Source of the DNA: CBDFHJ01 sp965247635
GTDB taxonomy: Bacteria > Chloroflexota > Dehalococcoidia > Lucifugimonadales > Australimonadaceae
NCBI GenBank assembly: GCA_965247635.1
Contig: CBDFHJ010000008.1
Coordinates: forward strand, 434,001 to 498,000
DNA: 64,000 nucleotides
Reading direction: 5' to 3'
Positions 1 through 8,557 of this stretch are shown here, piece by piece. The notes below the pieces were generated by a model, which worked only from the letters and a program-made list of their open reading frames with translations, was not told where the DNA came from and did no database searches. Position numbers and translations under genes: made by a program. Numbering within the stretch: position 1 is the first letter of the stretch; each line of letters begins with the position of its first letter.

Positions 1-2
1 AC

Positions 3-461
3 GAGGGGCATCCCTTCGAGCTATTCACCCAGATCGGCAAGGCGGGAAGCACCGATGCTGCGTACCTGGAGGCCATCTCACGCCTGGTCTCTCAAGCCCT
101 GCGCTCCGGCATACCGGCGGTGGAGGTGGTCGACCAGCTACGGGGTATCACCAGCGAACCGGCGTGGGACGAAGGCAAGCTGATTCTATCGGCGCCCGAC
201 GCGGTAGCCCAGGTGATGATTCGACACGCCCTGGGCGGCAGCGAGACAGAGGAGCGGTTGAAAGCGGCCTACGCTGTTCAGCCGGGGCTGACCCCGGCGG
301 GCCAGGAGCAGTCCAAGTCCGCCAACGGCCACAACGGCAACGGCGTGCAGGTGCCACAGCTTCTCATGGGCCTACAGCGGTGCCCGGACTGCAACGGGCC
401 GGTGCTGATGCAGGAGGGGTGCATCGCGTGCCCGTCCTGCGGATGGAACAAGTGCGGGTAG
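3..461 (+). CDS. nrdJ: Adenosylcobalamin-dependent ribonucleotide reductase, C-terminal part
   Basis: The reading frame is open from the window edge, so the gene starts upstream and only its last 152 codons are here. The segment ELFTQIGKAGS followed by a helix with EAISRLVSQALRSG matches the end of the class II reductase barrel. A Gly/Asn-rich linker then leads to a C-terminal cysteine pair module (CPDC and CPSC), which in this family reduces the active site between turnovers. The enzyme makes deoxyribonucleotides with coenzyme B12 and needs no oxygen. Another gene follows 30 bases downstream, probably co-transcribed. Confidence 0.93.
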   Translation, partial: EGHPFELFTQIGKAGSTDAAYLEAISRLVSQALRSGIPAVEVVDQLRGITSEPAWDEGKLILSAPDAVAQVMIRHALGGSETEERLKAAYAVQPGLTPAGQEQSKSANGHNGNGVQVPQLLMGLQRCPDCNGPVLMQEGCIACPSCGWNKCG

Positions 462-491
462 GACGTAGACCTTAGCTGCTAGGAGGTGAGC

Positions 492-932
492 ATGCTACAG
501 GCCCGGTCCCACTGGCTACTGGACGTCGGACTCCCGAGGGTACCCCATGGCGTGCTGGACGCCGTTCACGCGGCGGACATGCCACGATTGCCAGGGCACG
601 TGGGCCTGCGTGAGTCCATCGCCCTGGGCCGGACACTGGTCACGGGTAACCAGGAGTTCCTCGGCCCCTGGAGCGTAGCGCTAGCGCATCCGGGCGTCGT
701 GGTGTTCGAAGACGCGCCGGGCGACTGGGCCGAGGTGGCCCGGAGCCTGTTGCACCTGGAGTTTCGCGTGCAACAGCTCGGGCACGAGAGCCCGCTGGCA
801 GAGAACCGGTACGTACTCAGGTCCAACTGTGCCCTCTTCCTGGTCCAAGCCGACGGCATGGAACGGGACCTGGAAGCGTGGCGAACGGTGCGGGTGCAGA
901 AAGTGCCGCAGCTGGCGGCCATGCCAACGTAA
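492..932 (+). CDS. PIN-like (DUF5615-type) protein
   Basis: The start chosen is ATG at 492, five bases after AGGAGG at 481-486; an in-frame GTG at 486 overlaps that site and is less likely. The 146-residue product opens with LLDVGLP and later has LVTGNQEF and HPGVVVFE. These resemble the spaced acidic strands of DUF5615/Mut7-C PIN-like nuclease folds, usually toxin-like or RNA-processing proteins. The first acidic residue (LLD) is present, while the usual second one (TRDxDF) reads TGNQEF, so activity is uncertain. It follows nrdJ closely. No antitoxin gene is visible beside it. Confidence 0.55.
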   Translation: MLQARSHWLLDVGLPRVPHGVLDAVHAADMPRLPGHVGLRESIALGRTLVTGNQEFLGPWSVALAHPGVVVFEDAPGDWAEVARSLLHLEFRVQQLGHESPLAENRYVLRSNCALFLVQADGMERDLEAWRTVRVQKVPQLAAMPT

Positions 933-957
933 AAACAATCTCCGCTTAGCGCGGAGA
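931..957 (-). terminator. Intrinsic terminator for the minus-strand solute-binding gene
   Basis: On the minus strand TCTCCGC pairs with GCGGAGA across a five-base loop, and the transcript then runs into TTGTTTTT. It lies about 180 bases past the stop of the minus-strand gene ending at 1139 and touches the stop codon of the opposing plus-strand gene. Confidence 0.7.
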
Positions 958-1040
958 CCCTGGGGGCACTACTTCCCTGTGTGCTCCCTCGCTTCCCTCC
1001 TCTGCGGCCCCTCTCGACGCGCCACGGGAGTGGGCCAACC

Positions 1041-1076
1041 GGGCCCCGTAGAATCTACGGGGCCCAAACCTTTTAT
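1041..1076 (+). terminator. Intrinsic terminator for the nrdJ transcript
   Basis: Eleven perfect base pairs (1041-1051 with 1055-1065) close a three-base loop, followed by a T-rich tail (TTTTATT at 1071-1077) after a short AAACC. It stands 108 bases after the PIN-like gene and faces the terminator of the opposing transcript. Confidence 0.75.
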
Positions 1077-1138
1077 TGAGGGTGGGGTAACGCGCCTCAG
1101 CCGCGTACCGGGAGGACGGGTGGGTAAACTAACCGCAG

Positions 1139-2929
1139 CTAGCGGTCGAGCCACGCTCGATGGAGCGACAGCGTGGCGTCCCACATGGGCTCGACTCCCC
1201 GCACGTCGTCGCGCACGCCGAGCAGCACGGGCCGGAACACCGGGATGATGCGCGGGACTTCTTCCACCACCAAACACTGGAGCTTCCCGTAAACATCCTG
1301 CTGGCTCGACTCGTCCGTCACCCACAGTGCCTTGTCGAGCGCCGCGTCCGCCTCGGCGTTGTTCCAGAATGACTCGTTCCACACGGCGTCCGAACGGTAC
1401 ACCACGCTGAACGCTTCGTACGGTGGCTGGCCACCCCACCAGGAGGTGTAGAACGGTTTCACCATCCACCCTTCGGACCAATACGTATCCTCACTCATCA
1501 CCACGATCTCTATGTTGATGCCCGCGGGCGCGGCCCGCTCCTTCATCACCACGGCCATCTCAACCATGGCCGCCCCGGCGGGGGCGGTGTACAGCGTCAG
1601 GTCGATGCCATCCGGGTACCCCGCTTCCGCCAGCAGCGCTTTCGCCAGCTCAATATCGTACGCTGGAGGGTTGCAGCTCACTTCAAAGACCGGGTCGCCT
1701 GGCAAGACCGGGTGGTCGTAGGCGATACCGCCAAGCCCAAGCTGCGCGGTCTGGAGGATAGCCTCGCGGTCCGTCGCCGCCTGTATCGCCCTCCGGACCC
1801 GGACGTCATCGAAGGGCGCCTCCCTCATGTCCATGGCCAGGTTCATGTAGCTCCCGCTGGGCGCCTGCAAGACCAGCGTCTGCGGATTGTTCTCGATGAT
1901 AGGCACGCTGCCAATGGCCATATCGTGGATGATGTCTATTCTACCCGTCAGCAGCAGCGCGGCCCGGACTAACGCGTCGGAGATGAAGACGAAGACCAAC
2001 TCGTCCACGGAGGGATGGCCCTCCCACCAGTAGTCGGGGTTCTTGGTGAACGTCGCGGCCTCCCCTGCCACATACTCGGTCAGCCTAAAGGGCCCTGTCC
2101 CGTAAGTCTCCGTAGCAAACCGGCCCGGGTTCAAGTCCGACGGCGTGATGTAGGCGTGGTACTTGACGAGCGCCTCCAGCAGGACGCCGTTGGGTGAGTC
2201 GAACTCGAAGCGGACCGTGTAGTCGTCTACCGCGACGATGTCCGAGGGCCTGGCCATCACGCTGGCCAGGGGCGAACCCACCTCGAACAGCCGGTTGAAC
2301 GTGTAGATCACGTCCTCCGCCTTGAACTCCTTGCCGTGGCTGAACTTCACGCCCTCCCGGAGTTTGAACGTCCACTGAGTGGCATCGTCGGTGGCCGACC
2401 AGGACTCCGCCAGCATCGGCTGGAGGGTCAGGTCAGGATTGCGCATCACCAGCGGGTCGTACGTGTGCTGGACGATGGCGATGTCCGGAAGGCTGCGCAA
2501 TAGAGGTGGGTCGAACGTGACGTGGTCCGATACCATGCCCACGCGCAGGGTGCCACCTCGTGGCGGTAGGCGCCGGGGTAGCGACCAGTACCGGTGCAAA
2601 GACGGCCCGTATCACCATGGAGCCATTCATCACGATGGTCTCCTCCGCATGGGCGCCACCCAGGTCGCGCTCCCAGCGGGCAAATTCCCAGCCCGTGTCG
2701 TTGGACTTGGCGACGACGTTTACCAGCTTCCCTCCCGGAAATGGCACGGCAACGCCTGAGGTGATAATGGCGCCGTCAATTTCCACGTACCCTTTGTCGG
2801 GAGGGCTGATGAGGACGCTAAGCTCCAGGTTGTCTGGGACAGTGGGGGTATTCTCACCCCTACGTCGCAGGCAACGGAGGCGAGGAGCAGTACCAGCAGA
2901 GAAGCTACCCATTTCATCATGCGGTCCAT
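1139..2929 (-). pseudogene. Peptide/nickel-type ABC transporter solute-binding lipoprotein, two frameshifts
   Basis: The gene opens at 2929 with a lipoprotein signal (MDRMMKWVASLLVLLLASVAC), loses frame near a CCCC run at 2857-2860, continues in another frame with an InlB-B-repeat-like domain (VEIDGAIITSG, WEFARWERDLGG), and returns to the first frame near 2555-2575. From there a full SBP_bac_5 domain runs to 1139 (GGTLRVGMVSD, DVIYTFNRL, YGTGPFRLTEY, LLAEAGYPDG). Such proteins bind oligopeptides, nickel or similar solutes outside the membrane. No permease or ATPase genes adjoin it. The two shifts compensate each other, so both sequencing error and real decay are possible. A repeat domain between the signal and the SBP domain is unusual. 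Confidence 0.8.
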
Positions 2930-3126
2930 CGGCTGCCCCTTCCGTCAGGTGATGGACACACCTTAAGGAAGGTTCCTTAGCGCTGCTTTAGCGAAACCTT
3001 ACCGGTTCCTTAATCATTCTGCCCGCTACTTCACGCGTTCATAAACTGGGGTGTTCCCCACGGTCCACGCCGAGGGAGCGCCCGCGTCCTTTTTAGGGGT
3101 AATCCCCCTGGGCCCGGGGCCGTAGC

Positions 3127-3135
3127 TGCTATACT
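3127..3135 (+). promoter_or_regulatory. Extended -10 promoter for pdxA
   Basis: TGCTATACT combines the TG dinucleotide with a TATACT hexamer (3130-3135), 17 bases before the ATG. No convincing -35 box is seen. The same nine bases occur before proC. The short distance implies a very short leader. Confidence 0.5.
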
Positions 3136-3152
3136 ACCCGGCGAGGTGACTC

Positions 3153-4163
3153 ATGGCCGAGCTCCCTATCATCGCCATCACGCTGGGCGACCCGTGCGGC
3201 ATCGGCCCAGAGGTGGTGGCCAAGGCCCTGACCACGCCAACGGTGAGCCAGGTGTGCCGGCCGCTGGTCGTCGGCAGCCCGGCGGTGCTCGACCGCGCCT
3301 TCGCGCTCATTGACTCCGCTTTGCAGGCCAAGGAAGTGGCGTCGGCGGGCGAGGCCGGACTGGACGGCGCGGTAGCGGTGCTGGACCAGGGCCCACCCGT
3401 GCGTTTGGAGGAGCTGGAGCCGGGCACTCTGTCCGCCGAGGCGGGTAAGGCTAGTGTCGAGTGGGTGCTAACTGCCGGGCGCTTGGCCATTGACAAACAA
3501 GTGGACGCCATGGCCACCGCCCCCATCAACAAGTCGGCCGCCGACCTGGCGGGCTATCACGACATAGGGCACATGGAGCTTCTCCAGCGTCTTGCGGAGG
3601 CGCCCCAGGTGGTGACCATGCTCATGACCTCCGGGTTGCGGGTGGTCCACCTGACCACTCACCGCTCGTTGCGGGCCGCCTGCGACTACGTCACCAAGGA
3701 GAACGTGCTGGCCGTGCTTCGGCTGACCCACGATTTCTTCGCCGGCATGGGCACACCCCAGGTCCGCGTCGGCGTGGCGGCCCTGAACCCTCACGGCGGC
3801 GAGAGTGGCCTGCTGGGGAGCGAGGAGCTGGAGGCTATCGGACCGGCGGTTGAGGCCGCGGTGGCCGAAGGGATCAACGCCATCGGCCCAGTACCCGCGG
3901 ATTCCGTATTCCATCAGGCGATAGACGGCAGGTACGACGTGGTGCTGGCCATGTACCACGACCAGGGCCACATCGCCATCAAAGTCCACGGCTGGGCCCA
4001 GAGCATCACCATGAACCTGGGGCTGCCGTTCATTCGCACTTCGGTGGACCACGGCACCGCCTTCGACATCGCCGGCAAGGGAATCGCCGACGCCACGGGC
4101 ATGGTGACAGCCATCCGCGCGGCCGCCGACTTAGCGGGCGGCAACGGCCTCACGGCCCTATAG
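3153..4163 (+). CDS. pdxA: 4-hydroxythreonine-4-phosphate dehydrogenase (PdxA family)
   Basis: PdxA oxidises 4-phosphohydroxy-threonine with NAD in pyridoxal phosphate synthesis. The 336-residue product has the family opening ITLGDPCGIGPEVVAKAL, the TAPINKSA segment, and metal-binding histidines in IGHME, in NPHGGE and in YHDQGHIAIK, each in the expected order and spacing. The length is normal. The family also contains threonate/erythronate phosphate dehydrogenases (PdxA2), and with no other vitamin B6 gene nearby that alternative cannot be excluded. The start is the ATG after GAGGTGAC. Confidence 0.88.
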   Translation: MAELPIIAITLGDPCGIGPEVVAKALTTPTVSQVCRPLVVGSPAVLDRAFALIDSALQAKEVASAGEAGLDGAVAVLDQGPPVRLEELEPGTLSAEAGKASVEWVLTAGRLAIDKQVDAMATAPINKSAADLAGYHDIGHMELLQRLAEAPQVVTMLMTSGLRVVHLTTHRSLRAACDYVTKENVLAVLRLTHDFFAGMGTPQVRVGVAALNPHGGESGLLGSEELEAIGPAVEAAVAEGINAIGPVPADSVFHQAIDGRYDVVLAMYHDQGHIAIKVHGWAQSITMNLGLPFIRTSVDHGTAFDIAGKGIADATGMVTAIRAAADLAGGNGLTAL

Positions 4164-4166
4164 CCG

Positions 4167-4175
4167 TGCTATACT
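4167..4175 (+). promoter_or_regulatory. Extended -10 promoter for proC
   Basis: TGCTATACT again, four bases after the pdxA stop and about 95 bases before the proC start. It suggests that proC-yggT has its own promoter. Confidence 0.5.
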
Positions 4176-4271
4176 GGCCCCGATGTTCCCAAGGCCACGC
4201 CCGCCTATCTCCCGGACAACGGGCGGGAGTATCGGTCACGTAGCGCCACCGTAATCATCGCTGGAGCCCCC

Positions 4272-5093
4272 ATGAAGACCGCATTTATCGGCGGCGGCGT
4301 CATGGCTGAGGCCATCATCAGCCGCGCCACCACCCAAGGAGTCTTGCATGCCGCGGACGTCTGCGTCGCGGAGCCGGTGGCCGAGCGCCGCACGCTCCTG
4401 GCAGACCGGTACGGCGTCTCCACGTCCGAGGACAACCTGGCGGCTGTGGGTGGCGCCCGCTTGGTCGTACTCGCGGTGAAGCCTCAGCACCTGCCGGAGG
4501 TGTTCGACGGCCTGGCGGGCAAGCTGTCGCCGGAACAGACGGTGCTTTCCATCGTGGCGGGGGCGACGCTGACTGGCCTCACCTCCGGCCTTGGGCACCG
4601 GCGGGTGGTCCGGGTCATGCCGAACACCCCCGCGCGGGTCGGCGAAGGCGTTTCGGTATGGATCGCCACACCCGACGTCGACGCGGAGGCCCGGCAAGCC
4701 GCCACCGAACTGCTGGCGGCCATGGGCACCCAGCTATACGTGGACGACGAGGCGGTCCTGGACATGGCAACCGCCGTCTCCGGAAGCGGGCCGGCGTACG
4801 TCTTCGGGTTCATGGAGGCCCTGGCCGACGCCGCGGTAGACTTGGGCATCCCGCGGGAGATGGCCCAGGCGCTGGTCCTGCAGACGGTGCTGGGGAGCGC
4901 CGTTTTGGCCAAGGAGGCGGCGGAGGCTCCCGCCCTACTCCGGGAGAAGGTCACCTCGCCTGGTGGTACGACGGCCGAAGCGCTCAAGACGTTGGAGCAC
5001 GCCGGGTTTCGCGACATCATCAGGGACGCGGTGAAGGCGGCGTACGCCAAGGCTCAGGCCCTGGGCCGCGAGGGAGAGCGAGGCGTTAGGTGA
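4272..5093 (+). CDS. proC: Pyrroline-5-carboxylate reductase
   Basis: This enzyme performs the last step of proline synthesis, reducing pyrroline-5-carboxylate with NAD(P)H. The N-terminal Rossmann motif is FIGGGVMAEAI, followed by VVLAVKPQHL, VRVMPNTPARVGEG, the catalytic-domain signature SGSGPAYVFGFMEAL, and VTSPGGTTAEALKTLE near the end. The length of 273 residues is standard. Its stop overlaps the GTG start of the next gene by four bases, which points to translational coupling with the YggT-family gene, a common pairing. Confidence 0.96.
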   Translation: MKTAFIGGGVMAEAIISRATTQGVLHAADVCVAEPVAERRTLLADRYGVSTSEDNLAAVGGARLVVLAVKPQHLPEVFDGLAGKLSPEQTVLSIVAGATLTGLTSGLGHRRVVRVMPNTPARVGEGVSVWIATPDVDAEARQAATELLAAMGTQLYVDDEAVLDMATAVSGSGPAYVFGFMEALADAAVDLGIPREMAQALVLQTVLGSAVLAKEAAEAPALLREKVTSPGGTTAEALKTLEHAGFRDIIRDAVKAAYAKAQALGREGERGVR

Positions 5094-5344
5094 GGGACCT
5101 GCTTCTGGCGCTCATCAACGTCCTGTGGTTTGCCATTTTGGGCCGCGTCATCCTCTCCTGGCTGCTGACGGCGGGGATGCGCAACGACCTCATCTTCCGA
5201 TTGGACTACGTACTCGGCATACTCACCGAGCCGCTGATGCGCCCGCTCCGGCGCGTCGTTCCCACGCTAGGAATGATCGATATTACCCCCATCGTGGCTA
5301 TTATTCTGCTGAGCGTGGTCCGTCAGGCCATCGTTTCACTGTAG
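5090..5344 (+). CDS. YggT family membrane protein
   Basis: The 84-residue product has two hydrophobic segments flanking the family motif LTEPLMRPLRRVVPTLGMIDITPIVA. Start is GTG at 5090, overlapping the proC stop as GTGA. YggT-type proteins sit in the membrane and are linked to cell shape, division-ring placement or ion balance depending on species. The proC-yggT-DUF167 neighbourhood is widespread, although here the DUF167 gene is on the opposite strand and overlaps the last 44 bases. Confidence 0.9.
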   Translation: MRDLLLALINVLWFAILGRVILSWLLTAGMRNDLIFRLDYVLGILTEPLMRPLRRVVPTLGMIDITPIVAIILLSVVRQAIVSL

Positions 5345-5624
5345 GTCCCGCGCCCCACGAAGCCAGCCGAGCCTCCACCGCGTCGAGGGACAGCGGGACT
5401 TCGACCACCTTCCGGCGCGAGCTCCGTCCCATGACCAAACGGACGTCCCTGCGCCCGACGTCAAGAGCCCTGGCGAGAAGCTCCACCAGGGCGGCGTTGG
5501 CTTTCCCGGATTCAGCGGGCGCGGTCACACGCACACGGAGCTCTCCGTCGCCGCGCCACTCCAACGCCTCGTGCCGGGCCCCGGGTTGCACCCGCACCAC
5601 CAGTCTCGACGTGGGTGCGTCCAT
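5301..5624 (-). CDS. DUF167 (YggU-type) family protein
   Basis: The 107-residue product contains the family core RVQPGARHEAL, LRVRVTAPAESGKANAALVELLA and VRLVMGRSSRRKVVEV, with the conserved PGA, ESGKAN and GxxSRxK positions. Its molecular function is unknown. It converges on the yggT-like gene and the two coding ends overlap by 44 bases, so the last residues (SWGAGPTVKRWPDGPRSAE) form a tail outside the conserved domain. Confidence 0.9.
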   Translation of the reverse strand: MDAPTSRLVVRVQPGARHEALEWRGDGELRVRVTAPAESGKANAALVELLARALDVGRRDVRLVMGRSSRRKVVEVPLSLDAVEARLASWGAGPTVKRWPDGPRSAE

Positions 5625-5799
5625 TTCGGCTCCTACGTGGTCACGGGCATATCAATCGAAGTTGTGCTTACACAAAAAAGCCCGGGTTCGCACCGGCGTG
5701 CGTCCAGCATTTCTTCTGCTCCTTGGCGGGCGTGAATGACCCAAGCACTAGACCTGCTTGGGCCAAAATTCAGCTTAAGCTAGGAGAGTTGATTTCCTC

Positions 5800-6016
5800 C
5801 GTTCGTCCTGAGCTTGTCGAAGGGTTTGGCGCCAGATTCCTCGTTCCGCCTGCCACGGACTCGGGATGACAAACGAAGCGCTGTCACCCTGAGTCCGCCT
5901 GAGGCGGGCGAAGGGTCTCTCGGCAAGGGCTAGTGAGAGATGCTGAGTCCTTCCCAGGAAGGACTCAGCATGACAGAGGGCACAACGTATCCGTTCGTCC
6001 TCAGCTTGTCGAAAGG
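5800..6016. repeat. Dispersed palindromic intergenic repeats
   Basis: The gene-free stretch 5625-6193 holds GTTCGTCCTGAGCTTGTCGA near 5800 and a variant near 5994. Between them is a large inverted unit with outer arms CTGTCACCCTGAGTCC (from about 5880) and GGACTCAGCATGACAG (to about 5976). Related units occur in at least eight other intergenic spots of this window and never inside genes. They look like REP-type repeats. Confidence 0.75.
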
Positions 6017-6126
6017 CCCACCGTGAGCAGTCATCGTAGCGCTCTGTTACGAAACCAAGCCTAGAAGTATGGAGTCCACGTATGTAAGTTGAAGGATGGA
6101 GTCGAGCAACGCGGGCTGGGGACTCC

Positions 6127-6155
6127 TTGACGCAGTAAGGTAGCAATCCAATAAT
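6127..6155 (+). promoter_or_regulatory. Sigma-70-type promoter of the padR-like gene
   Basis: TTGACG (6127-6132), a 17-base spacer and AATAAT (6150-6155), each one mismatch from consensus, about 42 bases upstream of the start codon. PadR regulators usually repress their own operon from sites overlapping this region, so an operator here is expected but was not identified. Confidence 0.65.
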
Positions 6156-6196
6156 ACAGTTAGCGTGAGGAGCGGCCCACGACCGGAGGATGCGTG

Positions 6197-6526
6197 ATGT
6201 ACCCCAAAGAGCTTTTGAAGGGCAACACCGAGCCGCTGTTGCTGGCGCTTTTAGCCACAGAGCCGATGTACGGCTATCAGATCGTCAAGGAGATCCAGCA
6301 CCGGAGCGGTGGCTATTTCCAGTTTAAAGAGGGCACCCTGTACCCCGCGCTTCATCGCCTGGAGCGCGCGGGGCTTATCAAGGGCGCCTGGCAGGCCTCA
6401 CGCGCTGGCCAGCAGCGGCGGTACTACGCTGTTACCGAAAAGGGACACCACGAGCTTCAGCGCAAGACCGCTGAGTGGCGTCACTTCTCCAAAGCGGTGG
6501 ACCAGGTGATACTACCCGCGCCCTAG
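6197..6526 (+). CDS. PadR family transcriptional regulator
   Basis: The product is a small winged-helix regulator of about 109 residues with the family pattern LLLALLATEPMYGYQIVKEI, then FKEGTLYPALHRLERAGLI and RRYYAVTEKGHHEL. GGAGGA at 6185-6190 sets the ATG at 6197; a GTG codon directly before it is also in frame. It has a strong promoter upstream. The next gene, 16 bases downstream, encodes a HAAS-domain membrane protein, the usual partner of such PadR genes, so the pair is probably a membrane-stress or export regulatory unit. Confidence 0.92.
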   Translation: MYPKELLKGNTEPLLLALLATEPMYGYQIVKEIQHRSGGYFQFKEGTLYPALHRLERAGLIKGAWQASRAGQQRRYYAVTEKGHHELQRKTAEWRHFSKAVDQVILPAP

Positions 6527-6542
6527 GCGTACACGGGTGTTC

Positions 6543-7589
6543 ATGGAGCTACGAGCGTACTTGAGCGAGTTGGACCAGGCCCTGCACCTGGACCCTCGAG
6601 AGCGGGCCGAGATCATCGCCGAAATCCACGGCCATGTGGACGAGCGTGCCTTGGAGCTTGAGGACCAGGGCCTTGGCCGTGCATCGGCCACCACGCAGGC
6701 GCTGTGGGAGCTCGGCGAACCTCACGACTTGGCCAAGGAGTACTACTCCTCCCACTCCGCCTCGTCGTGGCGGGACATCCTGTTGGCGGCGCTACCGCAT
6801 CTAGCCCTGGCCGTCATCTTCGCGTTCCACCTGTGGACGGACCTCTTGTGGGTGGTCGTGGCCCTGAGCGGCGCGGCCATCATAGCCGTGCTGGCTTGGC
6901 GCGGGGGGAGGCCCACGTGGACCTACCCGTGGCTTGGGTACGCCCTCGCGGCTCCCGCGTTAAGCTGGGCGTTGGCCATGGCAGCCGTTGGTTACGGCGC
7001 CTGGTCCTTCGCCACCCAGGGAACTCTACCCTTTGCCCTGCCGCTCTACCTGGGCATCGTCTTGTGGGTCCCCATATCCCTATCCCTCGTTCTCCGAGTG
7101 GCCCGTAGGGTGGTCCTTCACGACTGGCTGGTGGTCTCGCTGGCGGCCCTGCCGATGCCCTTCATCGCGACGTGGTTCTTCCTGCTGCACTGGCACGGCG
7201 GCCAGCTTGTTCCGGATAAGATACGGGCCATGGACGCCGGCACCGATACCGCCATGGTCTTCGTGGCGTTGGCGCTGACCACGGCCCTCTACATGAAGGT
7301 GGGCAAGCGAAGCTTCCGAATCCTTTTGGTGCTGGTTACAGTGCCGTCCTTGGCGGCGCTGGTCGCCTCCACGTACCTGACCTACCCGGTGTCGTCCCCG
7401 CAGCTCCATTTGGAAGGCGCGCTTCGCATGCTCCACCAAGCACCCCAGGGAGAGGCCGGGAGCGCCTTCATCATCATCACCACTTCGGTCCTGACCATGG
7501 TCTTTTTGAGCAGCCCCATCCTGCTCAACCCCAACGCCGCGGTGACCCGCTGGCTCCGTCGTTTGGGCCGGCACCACGGCGTCTCCTGA
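6543..7589 (+). CDS. HAAS-domain multi-pass membrane protein
   Basis: The first 65 or so residues form a HAAS-like cytoplasmic domain (YLSELDQALHLDPRERAEIIAE, HVDERALELEDQG, LGEPHDLAKEYY). About eight hydrophobic segments follow to the C-terminus. HAAS domains occur beside PadR regulators and are thought to pass a membrane signal to them. The ATG at 6543 is preferred; an in-frame GTG lies at 6537. The membrane part matches no transporter family I recognise, so the role as a signalling partner is inferred from the domain and its neighbour. Confidence 0.8.
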   Translation: MELRAYLSELDQALHLDPRERAEIIAEIHGHVDERALELEDQGLGRASATTQALWELGEPHDLAKEYYSSHSASSWRDILLAALPHLALAVIFAFHLWTDLLWVVVALSGAAIIAVLAWRGGRPTWTYPWLGYALAAPALSWALAMAAVGYGAWSFATQGTLPFALPLYLGIVLWVPISLSLVLRVARRVVLHDWLVVSLAALPMPFIATWFFLLHWHGGQLVPDKIRAMDAGTDTAMVFVALALTTALYMKVGKRSFRILLVLVTVPSLAALVASTYLTYPVSSPQLHLEGALRMLHQAPQGEAGSAFIIITTSVLTMVFLSSPILLNPNAAVTRWLRRLGRHHGVS

Positions 7590-7598
7590 TAGCGCGCT

Positions 7599-8471
7599 GT
7601 GTCCAGCCGCCCCCCGGCCGTCGTGGCCGACAGCACAATCTCCCTCCCTCCCAACATGGTCCACGGGCTGCCGCTGTTTGTCGTCCCCTTCGAGGTGCAC
7701 CACGACGGTCAGGTATACGCCGATGGCGAAGGGCTATCGCGCGACGAGTTCTACCGGCTGATGCGCACTTCCTCCTCTTTGCCCACGACGTCGGCCCCGA
7801 CTCCAGCGGCGTTCCTGAAGGCCTTCCAAGCGGCCGCCCAGCACAGCGACGAGATCATCTGTCTGACCCTCTCCAGCGACTTGAGTGCCGCCTTCCGCGC
7901 CGCGCTGCTCGCCAAGGAGGAGGCCAGCCAAGCCCTCCCCGGGGTAACTATCCAGCTGGTGGACACGCGAACGGCAGGCCCGGCTGAAGGGCTGGTGGCG
8001 TTGGAGGCAGCGCGACGTGCGGCGGGAGGCGCTTCGACCGCGGAGGTCCTGGCCACGGTGGATGGTCTGCTGAAAGGCGTCTACCTCATGGCGTACATGG
8101 ACACCCTCTACTACGTGTGGCGGAGCGGCCGGGTGCCTCGGGTGGCCATGTGGCTGGGCCGGTTGTTGAACGTGAAGCCGGTCCTAGAGCTTACGGGCGG
8201 ACGCATCAGCATGCTGGAGCGCCCCAGGACGCGGTCCCGGGCCATGGACCGTATCGTGGCGCTGGTCCGGCAGCGCGTTCGAGGCCAGCCCTGCCGTGTA
8301 GCGGTCATGCACGCCGACGCGCCTGCGGAGGCCGCCGATTTGGCGGACAGAGTCCGCCGGGAGGTCGCGCCCGTGGAGATGTTCACCACCGAGTTCACGC
8401 CGGTCATCGGCGCGCACACCGGCCCCGGCCTGGTGGGTTGCGCCTTCCATACCGTGGAGCCGGACGCGTAA
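7599..8471 (+). CDS. DegV family fatty-acid-binding protein
   Basis: DegV proteins bind a fatty acid and, in characterised members, hand it to fatty-acid kinase for phospholipid synthesis. The product shows VVADSTISLP at the start, LPTTSAPTPAAFLKAFQAA, LTLSSDLSAAFRAAL, VQLVDTRTAGPAEGLVALEA, and the kinked YYVWRSGRVPR and LLNVKPVLELTGGRI region. The length of 290 residues is typical. Translation seems to start at GTG 7599, nine bases after the previous stop. Confidence 0.92.
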   Translation: MSSRPPAVVADSTISLPPNMVHGLPLFVVPFEVHHDGQVYADGEGLSRDEFYRLMRTSSSLPTTSAPTPAAFLKAFQAAAQHSDEIICLTLSSDLSAAFRAALLAKEEASQALPGVTIQLVDTRTAGPAEGLVALEAARRAAGGASTAEVLATVDGLLKGVYLMAYMDTLYYVWRSGRVPRVAMWLGRLLNVKPVLELTGGRISMLERPRTRSRAMDRIVALVRQRVRGQPCRVAVMHADAPAEAADLADRVRREVAPVEMFTTEFTPVIGAHTGPGLVGCAFHTVEPDA

Positions 8472-8557
8472 CGCGGCGATTGGACGCTAAAAAGGGCGTG
8501 CACGGTTGCGCCGTGCCATGCTAGCATGAAGCCAAGACTCCTCCGCCTGAGCACGGT

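Noticed and set aside
8504..8530. GCACGG-TTGCG-CCGTGC hairpin before guaA as a purine riboswitch or terminator
   Set aside because: There is no U-tract and no resemblance to known purine riboswitch cores.
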